NCBI GenBank assembly: GCA_018402385.1
Contig: JAGYJA010000006.1
Coordinates: forward strand, 248,001 to 312,000
Source: Flavobacteriaceae bacterium
Lineage (GTDB): Bacteria; Bacteroidota; Bacteroidia; Flavobacteriales; Flavobacteriaceae
Direction of reading: 5' to 3'
Length of the DNA: 64,000 nt
Part shown: in pieces, positions 37,405 through 45,989 of the stretch
Layout of the letters: each line of letters begins with the position of its first letter
How positions within the stretch are numbered: position 1 is the first letter of the stretch
The notes under the pieces: generated by a model
Seen by the model: the letters and a program-made list of their open reading frames with translations, nothing else
The model's database searches: none
What the model was told of the DNA's origin: nothing
Translations under genes and position numbers: made by a program

Positions 37405-38079
37405 TTAAGCTTTATCAGCTTCCAGATAAACGGTTAACTTGATATCATCATAAATTACTTTATCACCAATATTTGGGAAAAAAGATTTTGATCTAAAGTT
37501 GATGTCCCATTCCGTTCTGTCAATTTCAAACTCCTCAGACTGAAGAATCATTTTATCACCATCTAAGGACATATTGACCGGTAATTTTACATTTCTGGTT
37601 GTTTCTAAAAGAGTAAGATTACCTTGCATCCAGGTTTTTCCATCTGCCACTTCCATCCCAGTTACTACAAAGCTTCCTCTGGGATATTTATTGATGTTGA
37701 AAAAGTCCCCTTCTTGACCTTCAACGGTTCCTTTCAAATGAGCTTCTAAATTTGCTTTTCCATCACCTTCAAGGTCTGTAACAGTAATCGTGCTCATGTC
37801 AATAACAAACTCTCCACCTTTAATTTCGTTGTTTTCATTTAGGTTAATATAGCCTTTTGCAATGTTGAGGTACCCGGTATGGTTACCAGTTAATTTACCG
37901 GCTTCCCATTCAATTTGTGAGCCATCTGCATCGGCTATATAAGTTGTTACATCAGAAGATGCTTCCATTTTTTCTTGGACGTCACCGGTTTCTGATTTTT
38001 TTTCTTTATCCCCTTTGCAGGATATCGCAAAGACTGCAATGATGGAAAGAATTGTTACTTTTAAAATGTTTTGTTTCAT
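37405..38079 (-). CDS. YceI family lipoprotein
   Basis: The 224-residue protein has a lipoprotein signal, TILSIIAVFAISC, with lipid cysteine near residue 21, followed by a charged linker and a YceI domain (about 45-220). YceI proteins are lipocalin-like barrels that bind isoprenoid chains in the periplasm. Matching segments are SQIEWEAGKLTGNHTGYLNI, NKYPRGSFVVTGMEV and the ending EWDINFRSKSFFPNIGDKV. It is divergent from grpE. Confidence 0.92.
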   Translation of the reverse strand: MKQNILKVTILSIIAVFAISCKGDKEKKSETGDVQEKMEASSDVTTYIADADGSQIEWEAGKLTGNHTGYLNIAKGYINLNENNEIKGGEFVIDMSTITVTDLEGDGKANLEAHLKGTVEGQEGDFFNINKYPRGSFVVTGMEVADGKTWMQGNLTLLETTRNVKLPVNMSLDGDKMILQSEEFEIDRTEWDINFRSKSFFPNIGDKVIYDDIKLTVYLEADKA

Positions 38080-38106
38080 GGTTTGTGTTAATTTTTGATT
38101 TGTTTA

Positions 38107-38114
38107 CAAATTTA
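38107..38114 (-). promoter_or_regulatory. Candidate -7 element for the YceI gene
   Basis: On the minus strand TAAATTTG matches TAnnTTTG about 27 bases before the YceI start. Confidence 0.4.
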
Positions 38115-38167
38115 CTAGTCATACATTTAAAATATCTTAAAATCATATTAAAAAAAGCAATGACATT

Positions 38168-38199
38168 TTGACACAAATCGCCTTATGGCAGTACTTTTG
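38168..38199 (+). promoter_or_regulatory. Bacteroidota-type promoter for grpE-dnaJ
   Basis: TTG (38168-38170, in TTTTGACA), a 21-base spacer and TACTTTTG (38192-38199), 37 bases before the grpE ATG. No CIRCE element is seen. Confidence 0.55.
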
Positions 38200-38236
38200 T
38201 AATACACATTGAAATTAAAAATTCAAATTTTTATAA

Positions 38237-38779
38237 ATGAGTAAAAAAGAAACAACAACATCTTCAATATCGTCAAAATCTAATGACAAGAAGATGGATA
38301 AGATTGATAAAAAAATTGAACAGTTGGAAGACAATATCAATGCTTTGGAGGAAGAAGTCAAGCTCGAAAGAGAAAAGTTTTTAAGACTTTTTGCTGAATT
38401 TGAAAATTATAAAAAGCGAACATCAAAAGAGCGCATAGATCTTTTTAAAACTGCCGGACAAGAAGTTCTGACTTCTATGCTGCCGGTTTTAGATGATTTT
38501 GACAGAGCGCTCATTGAATTAAAAAAAGGGGAAGATGACACGCTCTTTCAAGGAGTGACTTTAATTCATAACAAATTAAAAGAAACTTTAAAATCCAAAG
38601 GGCTCCATTATTTTGAAGTCAAAGAAGGTGATACTTTTGACTCAGAAACCCACGAAGCCATTACACAAATTCCTGCTCCCTCAGAAGAGTTGAAAGGAAA
38701 AATAATTGATATTCTTGAAAAAGGATATCAATTGGGTGATAAGATAATTCGCTATCCAAAAGTTGTTATAGGTCATTAA
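38237..38779 (+). CDS. grpE: Nucleotide exchange factor GrpE
   Basis: GrpE releases ADP from DnaK and so sets the pace of the chaperone cycle. The 180-residue protein has a lysine/serine-rich N-terminus, a long dimerising coiled coil (about 22-75), the motif LRLFAEFENYKKRTSKERID and the C-terminal beta domain with ITQIPAPSEELKGKIIDIL and GYQLGDKIIRYPKVVIG. dnaJ follows after 161 bases. dnaK is not in the window. Confidence 0.96.
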   Translation: MSKKETTTSSISSKSNDKKMDKIDKKIEQLEDNINALEEEVKLEREKFLRLFAEFENYKKRTSKERIDLFKTAGQEVLTSMLPVLDDFDRALIELKKGEDDTLFQGVTLIHNKLKETLKSKGLHYFEVKEGDTFDSETHEAITQIPAPSEELKGKIIDILEKGYQLGDKIIRYPKVVIGH

Positions 38780-38853
38780 AATAAACTCTGATTTATGAAA
38801 TTTCCATTCGCAATTATTTCAAACTCGCCGAAAATCAATAAGTGGATAGAACT

Positions 38854-38908
38854 CCTGCCCGACCGGCTTGCGCTTTAAAGCTTCTTGCGGCAAAGTGGTA
38901 AAGGCAGG
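38854..38908. repeat. Degenerate intergenic palindrome between grpE and dnaJ
   Basis: CCTGCC (38854-38859) and GGCAGG (38903-38908) bracket a G+C-rich stretch with further partial pairing (GGCTTGCGC, CTTGCGGC). It resembles the palindrome at 18903-18926 and could form a hairpin in the grpE-dnaJ transcript. Confidence 0.4.
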
Positions 38909-38940
38909 TCTGACCTGTAAAAATCAGTAAATACAAACAG

Positions 38941-40068
38941 ATGAAAGAAGATTATTATAACATATTAGGCATAGATAAAAGCGCTACTGCTGCAGAAATA
39001 AAAAAGGCCTATCGAAAAAAGGCTATTGAGTATCACCCTGACAAAAATCCCGGTGATGCCAAGGCAGAGGAAATGTTCAAAAAGGCAGCTGAAGCTTATG
39101 AGGTTTTAAGTGACCCCAATAAAAAAGCGCGTTATGATCAATATGGTCATCAAGCCTTTGATGGTTCCGGTGGATTTAGCGGTGGCGGTATGAATATGGA
39201 AGATATTTTTAGCCAATTTGGAGACATCTTTGGAGGTGCTTTTGGCGGCGGCGGCGGCGGCTTTTCTGGATTTTCCGGGTTTAGTGGAGGAGGTCAACGC
39301 AGAATGAAAGGAAGCAACCTGCGCATAAGAGTTTCACTTTCACTTGAAGAAATTGCAAATGGTGTTGAGAAAAAAATAAAAGTAAAACGTAAAAAACAAG
39401 CACAAGGCACCACTTATAAAACCTGTTCAACTTGTAATGGAAGTGGTCAGGTAACGCGTATTACAAACACCATATTGGGAAGAATGCAAACATCGTCTCC
39501 TTGTCCGTCTTGTGGCGGTTCGGGTCAAATTATTGATTCAAAACCACCCAATGCAGATGCCAGTGGAATGCTGCTAACCGAGGAAACAATTTCCGTTAAA
39601 ATTCCTGCGGGAGTGGTTGATGGAATGCAACTAAAAGTTTCCGGAAAAGGAAATGAAGCGCCCGGCAATGGTATTGCAGGTGATTTACTTGTTGCCATTG
39701 AGGAAAAAGCACACCCCACATTGCAAAGAGAAGGCGATAACCTGCATTATGATCTTTACATCAGTTTTTCTGAAGCAGCCCTTGGAACATCTAAAGAAAT
39801 AGATACAGTCACCGGAAAAGTGAGAATTAAAATAGATGAAGGAGTTCAAAGTGGCAAAATTTTAAGATTGAGAAATAAAGGAATACCCAGCATTAATGGT
39901 TATGGTTCCGGAGACCTTTTGGTTCACGTAAATGTATGGACGCCAAAATCACTTTCGAAGGAACAAAAAGAGTTTTTTGAAAAAATGGCAAACGACCCAA
40001 ACTTTACACCAAAGCCGGAAAATGACGATAAATCATTTTTTGAAAAAGTAAAGGATATGTTTTCTTAA
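38941..40068 (+). CDS. dnaJ: Chaperone protein DnaJ
   Basis: DnaJ delivers unfolded clients to DnaK and stimulates its ATPase. The 375-residue protein has a J domain with HPD at 32-34, a glycine/phenylalanine-rich linker (about 73-119) and C-terminal substrate domains. The zinc finger region is reduced: only two CxxCxGxG motifs remain (C163-C166 in CSTCNGSG and C189-C192 in CPSCGGSG) instead of four. Thus one zinc site can form. I recall the same reduction in other flavobacteria. It follows grpE in one unit and is followed by a hairpin terminator. Confidence 0.95.
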   Translation: MKEDYYNILGIDKSATAAEIKKAYRKKAIEYHPDKNPGDAKAEEMFKKAAEAYEVLSDPNKKARYDQYGHQAFDGSGGFSGGGMNMEDIFSQFGDIFGGAFGGGGGGFSGFSGFSGGGQRRMKGSNLRIRVSLSLEEIANGVEKKIKVKRKKQAQGTTYKTCSTCNGSGQVTRITNTILGRMQTSSPCPSCGGSGQIIDSKPPNADASGMLLTEETISVKIPAGVVDGMQLKVSGKGNEAPGNGIAGDLLVAIEEKAHPTLQREGDNLHYDLYISFSEAALGTSKEIDTVTGKVRIKIDEGVQSGKILRLRNKGIPSINGYGSGDLLVHVNVWTPKSLSKEQKEFFEKMANDPNFTPKPENDDKSFFEKVKDMFS

Positions 40069-40094
40069 ACTATCTGAGTTTAATTTTTTATTGT

Positions 40095-40102
40095 TATATT
40101 TG
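40095..40102 (+). promoter_or_regulatory. Possible -7 element of a small transcript downstream of dnaJ
   Basis: TATATTTG matches TAnnTTTG just before a perfect hairpin. No clear -33 element; A+T-rich context makes chance matches common. Confidence 0.28.
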
Positions 40103-40105
40103 TTT

Positions 40106-40140
40106 ATGGTTAATTTTAATTAACCATATTTTTCTTTTTC
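40106..40140 (+). terminator. Hairpin downstream of dnaJ
   Basis: ATGGTTAATT (40106-40115) is perfectly complementary to AATTAACCAT (40118-40127) and is followed by a T-rich stretch. It probably ends the grpE-dnaJ transcript. Confidence 0.6.
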
Positions 40141-40155
40141 ATAGCAATTTTTTTT

Positions 40156-40198
40156 CCCATCCTATAGTTCCTTTAACTTAGGGTGGGTTTTGTTTTTT
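40156..40198 (+). terminator. Second strong terminator upstream of the ABC-2 exporter genes
   Basis: CCCATCCTA (40156-40164) pairs with TAGGGTGGG (40179-40187) with one G-U pair, followed by TTTTGTTTTTT. It lies 65 bases before the next gene and 88 after the dnaJ stop. Confidence 0.7.
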
Positions 40199-40262
40199 AA
40201 CCATAAATATTTTGTAACAGATTTAAAAATAATCATACAAATAGCTTCAAACAATCAACTTC

Positions 40263-41189
40263 ATGAGTAACATTTTAGTAGCCAATCAAGTCACAAAAAA
40301 CTATGGAAACTTCACGGCTTTAAATTCGATTTCTATCGAAGTGCCAACTGGAAGTATTTTTGGACTTTTAGGTCCCAATGGAGCCGGAAAAACTACATTC
40401 ATACGCATCATTAACCAAATTACAATGCCAGACTCCGGCACCGTTTTTCTCGATGGAGAAGCACTTCAGCCACACCACATTCAGCAAATTGGCTACTTGC
40501 CCGAAGAAAGAGGACTTTACAAATCAATGAAAGTGGGTGAGCAGGCGTTGTATCTGGCACAGCTAAAAGGACTTTCTAAATCCCAGGCAAAACAAAGACT
40601 CAAATATTGGTTTGACAGACTCGATATCGGAAACTGGTGGGATAAAAAAATAGAAGAACTCTCCAAAGGTATGGCTCAAAAAGTGCAATTTATTGTAACT
40701 GTTTTGCACGAACCCAAACTGCTCATTTTTGATGAACCCTTCAGTGGGTTTGACCCGGTAAATGCCAACTTGATAAAAGATGAAATCCTCGAACTCAGAA
40801 ATCAAGGAGCAACCATCATTTTCTCAACTCACAGAATGGAATCTGTTGAAGAACTTTGTGACCACATTGCTTTGATAAACAATGCAAATAAAGTACTTGA
40901 CGGAAAAGTGACCGATATTAAAAAAACATACAAATCAAACACCTTTGAAGTGGGCTTAAAAACAAATGACCCTGAAACGTTAAAAAATGAGTTGACTCAA
41001 AAGTTTCAAGTGACACCAGCAACCTTCAAATCGCTGGACGAAGATTTAAAACTTAAAATCAAAATTGATTCCAACGCAAATCCCAATGAGTTAATAAATT
41101 ATTTAATCACAAAAGCGCAAATAAATCATTTTGTAGAAGTGATTCCTAGTGTTAATGATATATTTATTCAAACTGTTTCAAATTCTTAA
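40263..41189 (+). CDS. ABC-2 type transporter ATP-binding protein (NatA-like)
   Basis: The 308-residue ATPase has Walker A GPNGAGKTT, signature LSKGMAQKVQF (variant of LSGG), Walker B LLIFDEPFSGFDPVN and switch His in STHRMESVEEL. A C-terminal DUF4162-type domain (about 220-305) follows, as in NatA-like sodium or drug exporters. The permease gene begins two bases after the stop, so the two form a transporter. The exported substrate is unknown. Confidence 0.92.
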   Translation: MSNILVANQVTKNYGNFTALNSISIEVPTGSIFGLLGPNGAGKTTFIRIINQITMPDSGTVFLDGEALQPHHIQQIGYLPEERGLYKSMKVGEQALYLAQLKGLSKSQAKQRLKYWFDRLDIGNWWDKKIEELSKGMAQKVQFIVTVLHEPKLLIFDEPFSGFDPVNANLIKDEILELRNQGATIIFSTHRMESVEELCDHIALINNANKVLDGKVTDIKKTYKSNTFEVGLKTNDPETLKNELTQKFQVTPATFKSLDEDLKLKIKIDSNANPNELINYLITKAQINHFVEVIPSVNDIFIQTVSNS

Positions 41190-41191
41190 AC

Positions 41192-42490
41192 ATGAAAAAT
41201 TTACGACTCATTATAAAACGCGAATTCAACTCCAGAGTGCGGAATAAATCGTTTATCGTCATGACCATTTTAAGCCCGTTAATTTTAGTGGGAATGATTT
41301 TTTTAGTGGTTTATTTAAGTGGATTAAATAGTGAAGAAGTTAGAACGGTGGCAGTTCTTGACGAAACCCAACTTTTTGTAAAGGCATTTGATGATACTGA
41401 AAATTTAAAATTTAAGCAGTTAACAGACATTGACCTTGAAGCGGCAAAAACCATCAGTGAAACCAGTGAATATCACGGCTTGTTATACATTCCAAAAACA
41501 CAAGATTTAACCCAACTTGATAAAAATATTCAATTCTTTATCGAAGGGTCACCCAGTGTATCAACCATTCAATCCATTGAAAGAAGATTGAATTCAAATC
41601 TCACCAATCTCAAATTGGAAAACGATGGGGTGGACTTAGTAAAAATTGAAACTTCAAAAACCAATGTGGACATAAAAATTGAAAACTATCAAGGAGAACA
41701 AACCTCAAAAATGTCGAGTTGGATCAAAGCAATTTTTGGTGGTGCTGCGGGTTATTTATTGATGATGTTTATCATTATTTATGGGAATATGGTGATGCGT
41801 AGTGTGATTGAAGAAAAAACAAACCGCATTATTGAAATCATAATCTCCTCTGTAAAACCGTATCATTTGATGATGGGAAAAATTATTGGAACTTCTCTGG
41901 CAGGAGTTACTCAATTTCTCATTTGGGTGGTTTTGGGAGGAATCCTTATGGTGATTGCAACCAGTGTTTTTGGTCTCAACTTAGAGCCATCAACCATGCC
42001 AAGTCAGGAAATGATGGATCAAGCGAATGCTTCAGGTATGCAAGCAGTGCTTTATGATATCGCAAGACTACCCATTGCAACATTAATTATTTCCTTTTTG
42101 ATCTTTTTTATCGGAGGGTATTTTCTATACAGTTCTATTTATGCAGCGATTGGAGCAGCAGTTGATAATGAAACTGACACCCAGCAATTTATGTTCCCCA
42201 TAATTATTCCTTTGATGCTGGCAATGTATGTTGGTTTTTTTGCTGTGATTGAAAATCCGCACGGTTCTGTTGCTGTCATTTTCTCACACATTCCTCTCAC
42301 TTCACCCATTGTAATGCTTATGCGCATCCCCTTTGGAGTACCTTGGTGGGAAATTTTAATTTCTATGTTGCTCTTATTTGCTACATTTGCTTTGGTCGTT
42401 TGGTTTGCCGCAAAAATTTACCGTGTAGGTATCTTGATGTATGGTAAAAAACCCACTTATAAAGAGTTGTACAAATGGCTGAAATATTAA
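41192..42490 (+). CDS. ABC-2 type transporter permease (NatB-like)
   Basis: The 432-residue membrane protein has one helix near residues 22-44, a large extracytoplasmic domain (about 45-175) and five or six helices in the C-terminal half, the ABC-2 type architecture. The conserved cytoplasmic motif VIEEKTNRIIEIIISSVKPY before the helices matches NatB. It pairs with the ATPase directly upstream. Six to seven bases separate it from the MscS gene. Confidence 0.92.
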   Translation: MKNLRLIIKREFNSRVRNKSFIVMTILSPLILVGMIFLVVYLSGLNSEEVRTVAVLDETQLFVKAFDDTENLKFKQLTDIDLEAAKTISETSEYHGLLYIPKTQDLTQLDKNIQFFIEGSPSVSTIQSIERRLNSNLTNLKLENDGVDLVKIETSKTNVDIKIENYQGEQTSKMSSWIKAIFGGAAGYLLMMFIIIYGNMVMRSVIEEKTNRIIEIIISSVKPYHLMMGKIIGTSLAGVTQFLIWVVLGGILMVIATSVFGLNLEPSTMPSQEMMDQANASGMQAVLYDIARLPIATLIISFLIFFIGGYFLYSSIYAAIGAAVDNETDTQQFMFPIIIPLMLAMYVGFFAVIENPHGSVAVIFSHIPLTSPIVMLMRIPFGVPWWEILISMLLLFATFALVVWFAAKIYRVGILMYGKKPTYKELYKWLKY

Positions 42491-42497
42491 AAAAATT

Positions 42498-43394
42498 ATG
42501 GACAACAAGCTAGAAAACGTAAAAGATGCTATTCCTGGTACTTTCTGGAACACCTTTAATGATTTTCTTCAACTTGAACTCATTCGCTTTGGTAATGAAA
42601 GTAATGCTATTGTTATTACAGTAGGACTCCTATTGTTACTGATCACCTCTCTTTTTATTGTAAAAATCATTCTAAGACTCATCCGTAAAGTCTATACCCG
42701 TAAACTTGATCCGGATGAGAAATTGCGTTTTCTGGGTGCTTTTAATTTTATAGGGTACTTGGTGTACATTCTTGTTTTTGTTTCCGTTTTAAGCTCTGCC
42801 GGTATTGATATCACATTGCTATTAACTGCAACTGCTGTGATTTTTATTGGTCTGGGACTTGCGATGCGCGAAATTTTTCAAGACATCATAGGCGGTATTT
42901 ACATCATCCTTGATAAATCTGTCCAGGCAGGAGATATTATTGAAGTCAATGGTATTGTGTGCAAAGTTTTTGATACCAAATTGCGCACCACAAGAGCCGT
43001 TTCCAGAGATGAAAAAGTGATTGTAATTCCCAATCATAAGTTTGTAACAGACAATGTGATTAATTATACCCAAAACTACAAAAATACACGGCAATCAGTT
43101 AGTGTAAGAGTTGCTCTCGATGCAGATGTTGAACTGGTAAAGCAAATTCTCATTGACGCAGCCAAGTCGCAAAAGAAAATACTAAAAACCCATGAACCCT
43201 TCGTCTTTTTTGAAGAATTTGGGGAATATGCCCTTCACTTTGGTATCTATTTTTTTATTTCTGAAAGTTTTATCGAGCCCAGAATAAAAAGTGATTTGCG
43301 ATTTACAATCGAAAAAGAATTTAGAAAAAACAAGATTAAATTTCCCTATCCACAACGAGATATTCATATCAAAGAGAATTCAAACTCAAAATAA
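42498..43394 (+). CDS. Small-conductance mechanosensitive channel family protein (MscS)
   Basis: The 298-residue protein has three membrane helices (about 32-55, 78-98, 103-125), the third pore-lining with alternating Gly/Ala (GLGLAMREIFQDIIGGIYI), and the beta domain VQAGDIIEVNGIVCKV followed by a C-terminal alpha/beta part. It opens under membrane tension to release solutes at hypo-osmotic shock. It is tightly linked to the upstream exporter and 14 bases from the regulator gene. Confidence 0.93.
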   Translation: MDNKLENVKDAIPGTFWNTFNDFLQLELIRFGNESNAIVITVGLLLLLITSLFIVKIILRLIRKVYTRKLDPDEKLRFLGAFNFIGYLVYILVFVSVLSSAGIDITLLLTATAVIFIGLGLAMREIFQDIIGGIYIILDKSVQAGDIIEVNGIVCKVFDTKLRTTRAVSRDEKVIVIPNHKFVTDNVINYTQNYKNTRQSVSVRVALDADVELVKQILIDAAKSQKKILKTHEPFVFFEEFGEYALHFGIYFFISESFIEPRIKSDLRFTIEKEFRKNKIKFPYPQRDIHIKENSNSK

Positions 43395-43408
43395 AAAGTA
43401 TTCACAAC

Positions 43409-44572
43409 ATGCCAAAAATTTTAATCATAGAAGACGAGGCCGCCATCAGAAGAGTTTTAGTAAAAATTTTAACTGAAGAAAGTGAAACCTATCAAGTTTT
43501 TGAAGCCCAAGACGGTCTTGCCGGAATGGAACTTATCAAAAATGAAGATTTTGACCTCATCCTTTGTGATATTAAAATGCCAAAAATGGATGGAGTAGAA
43601 GTTCTGGAAGCCACCAAAAAAATTAAACCAGAAATCCCGATGGTAATGATTTCCGGTCACGGTGACCTGGATGTGGCAGTAAATACAATGCGCCTTGGTG
43701 CCTTTGATTATATTTCAAAACCCCCGGACCTCAATCGCTTGCTGAATACTGTGCGCATTGCCCTGGATAGAAAAGAGCTCGTGGTTGAAAACAAGCAACT
43801 CAAGAAAAAGGTTAGTAAAAATTATGAAATGGTGGGGGAGTCAAAAGCGATTCAACACATTAAAGATATGATTGAAAAAGTGGCACCTACAGAAGCCCGG
43901 GTGCTCATCACAGGACCCAACGGTACCGGAAAAGAACTCGTTGCACACTGGATTCATGAAAAAAGCGAACGGTCAAAAGGTCCTATGATAGAAGTCAATT
44001 GTGCAGCCATCCCGCCGGAATTGATAGAAAGTGAACTTTTTGGACACATCAAAGGGGCGTTTACATCAGCCATCAAAGACCGCGCAGGTAAATTTGAAGC
44101 TGCAAATGGAGGGACACTTTTTCTGGACGAAATAGGGGATATGAGCCTTGCGGTGCAAGCCAAAGTTTTGCGAGCACTTCAGGAAGGAAAAGTACAGCGT
44201 GTGGGCAATGATAAGGACATCAAAGTAGATGTCAGAGTCGTTGCCGCAACCAATAAAAACCTGAAAGAGGAGATTAAAGACCACCGCTTCAGAGAGGATT
44301 TATACCACCGTTTGGCAGTGATTTTAATTGAAGTTCCGTCATTAAACGATCGAAGAGATGACATTCCTTTGTTAATCGATTTCTTTACAGACAAAATTTC
44401 CCAAGAACAAGGCACCGCTAAAAAAGAGTTTAGCAAACAAGCCATCAAACTCCTTCAGGCCTATGACTGGACCGGGAATATTAGAGAATTGCGCAATGTG
44501 GTTGAAAGATTGATTATCCTTGGCGGTAAAGAAATCACAGAAGAAGATGTAAAACTATTTGCAACTAAATAA
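43409..44572 (+). CDS. NtrC-like sigma-54 type response regulator lacking DNA-binding domain
   Basis: The 387-residue protein has a receiver domain (1-120; acidic pair Glu8-Asp9, phosphorylation site Asp54 in [11 protein letters not shown], Lys104) and a AAA+ domain with Walker A GPNGTGKE at 169-176 and Walker [13 protein letters not shown] at 234-245. The sigma-54 contact loop GAFTGA is GAFTSA (216-221). The chain ends soon after the sensor II region ([13 protein letters not shown]) with no Fis-type helix-turn-helix. It therefore may act from solution, like FlrA/FleT-type or CtcC-type enhancer-less activators, or no longer through sigma-54. No histidine kinase is adjacent. Confidence 0.92.
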   Translation: MPKILIIEDEAAIRRVLVKILTEESETYQVFEAQDGLAGMELIKNEDFDLILCDIKMPKMDGVEVLEATKKIKPEIPMVMISGHGDLDVAVNTMRLGAFDYISKPPDLNRLLNTVRIALDRKELVVENKQLKKKVSKNYEMVGESKAIQHIKDMIEKVAPTEARVLITGPNGTGKELVAHWIHEKSERSKGPMIEVNCAAIPPELIESELFGHIKGAFTSAIKDRAGKFEAANGGTLFLDEIGDMSLAVQAKVLRALQEGKVQRVGNDKDIKVDVRVVAATNKNLKEEIKDHRFREDLYHRLAVILIEVPSLNDRRDDIPLLIDFFTDKISQEQGTAKKEFSKQAIKLLQAYDWTGNIRELRNVVERLIILGGKEITEEDVKLFATK

Positions 44573-44620
44573 CTAATTACAAAACTTTCTTATCTTTAGA
44601 AATTCAAGCAAATTCTAAAA

Positions 44621-45499
44621 ATGAATAATATCAATCTTCAGCAATTTAAAATTACAAAACCTGTTTCAATCAAAGACCTGCCCACAAGCTTTCCGCTTGA
44701 AGCATCCAAAAAGAAAATAGAAAAAGAACTCAAAAAAACCAGACGCAAACTGGGCGAACTTCAAAATACTCAATATGCACATGGGAAGTATGGTGTGTTG
44801 GTTTGTTTACAGGCCATGGATACAGCAGGAAAAGACAGCCTCATCAGGGAAGTTTTTAAAGATTTTAACGTGCGTGGCGTGGATAATCATAGTTTTAAAA
44901 CGCCTTCTCCAAAGGAGTTGCGATATAATTATTTATGGAGGCATCAGGTTGCACTCCCTCAAAGAGGAAAATATGCCGTGTTTAACCGCACCCACTATGA
45001 AAATGTGCTTGTAACCCGTGTGCATTCACATTATATTCTTAACGAAAACATTCCGGGTATTGAAACTGTCGATGATATTGATGATGCTTTTTGGGAAAAA
45101 CGTTTTGAACAAATCAATAATTTTGAAAAAACCGTTTCCGAAAACGGAACCATCATTATTAAATTCTTTCTCAATATTTCCAAAGAAGAACAAAAATTCA
45201 GGCTGTTAAGACGTCTCGATAAACCCAATAAAAACTGGAAATTTTCTCCCGGTGATCTTAAAGAACGAAAGCTTTGGGACACCTATATGAACTATTATGA
45301 AGAAATTTTCAACAAATCATCGAAAGGCCACGCGCCCTGGTATTGTATTCCTGCAGATGATAAGGAAACTGCCCGATTGCTGGTAGCAAAAATTCTTCTC
45401 AACACGATAGAAGCATATACAGACATAGTTGAACCCGAATTACCTGATGAACTAAAAGCCCAAATCCCTGATTATATCAAGCAATTGGAAAATGACTAG
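44621..45499 (+). CDS. Polyphosphate kinase 2 family protein
   Basis: PPK2 enzymes use polyphosphate to phosphorylate nucleoside mono- or diphosphates (or the reverse). The 292-residue protein has the P-loop in LQAMDTAGKDSLIREVFKDF, the lid region, and FNRTHYENVLVTRVH, with the conserved acid/Arg in LRRLDKPNKNWKFSPGDLKE. Class (AMP, ADP or both) cannot be told by eye. Its end overlaps the start of a frameshifted membrane gene by eight bases. Confidence 0.93.
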   Translation: MNNINLQQFKITKPVSIKDLPTSFPLEASKKKIEKELKKTRRKLGELQNTQYAHGKYGVLVCLQAMDTAGKDSLIREVFKDFNVRGVDNHSFKTPSPKELRYNYLWRHQVALPQRGKYAVFNRTHYENVLVTRVHSHYILNENIPGIETVDDIDDAFWEKRFEQINNFEKTVSENGTIIIKFFLNISKEEQKFRLLRRLDKPNKNWKFSPGDLKERKLWDTYMNYYEEIFNKSSKGHAPWYCIPADDKETARLLVAKILLNTIEAYTDIVEPELPDELKAQIPDYIKQLEND

Positions 45500-45982
45500 G
45501 ACCTCTATGACACCAAAAACATTTGTGAACACACTCTCAATACTGCACCTTGCTTTTTTTGGGAGTATGTTGGGTTTTGCAATTATAGTTTATATAATAA
45601 TTCAAAACCATACACTTGATTTGGAAACTATCGACACTACATTTATTCTGGTTGTTTTATTTTTAACCTTATTTGGGGTGTTTGGAGGAAACGTGATTAA
45701 AAAAATGTTTTGGCAACAGCACATTCAAAAAACAGTTTACGCGAAAAGCTGGGCATCTATCAAACAGCTAGCCTCATTAGATATGCAACTCTGGAAGCAC
45801 CGGCACTATTTGCAATTGTTTCTTATTTTTTAACGGAACAATTTTTATTTTTACTCATTGCTTTGGCAATTATGTTTTACTTTTTTTCTCTTAAACCCAA
45901 TAAATTAAAAATTGGCTCAGAACTTCGGTTAAATAGAGAGGAACAGATGCAATTCAATAAAGAAAATCAAGAATTAAATTAA
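45492..45982 (+). pseudogene. Four-helix membrane protein, frameshifted
   Basis: Two overlapping frames together encode one protein of about 163 residues. The first (45492-45833) gives two helices ending NVIKKMFWQQHIQ; the second, starting within 45710, gives NSLREKLGIYQTASLIRYATLEAP and two more helices, then a charged tail. The YQTA-IIRYA-LE-PA pattern matches a flavobacterial membrane family I know only as hypothetical. The switch occurs at the A-run 45727-45732; one more A would join them. The start may be the ATG at 45492, inside PPK2, or 45507. Real inactivation and base error are both possible. Confidence 0.8.
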
Positions 45983-45989
45983 TTTACTT

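Larger units (their letters stand above)
40103..40198 (+). ncRNA. Candidate small RNA between dnaJ and ABC transporter
   Basis: A TAnnTTTG element, a 10-bp hairpin and, 28 bases further, a 9-bp G+C-rich terminator hairpin with a T-run occur within 100 bases and without an open frame. The arrangement suits a short RNA of about 90 bases, but the first hairpin alone may simply be the dnaJ terminator. Confidence 0.22.

Noticed and set aside
45727..45732. Programmed -1 ribosomal frameshift at the A6 run
   Set aside because: The codon phase does not give the tandem slippery form A AAA AAC in the right frame, and no downstream stem was evident; an indel is simpler.
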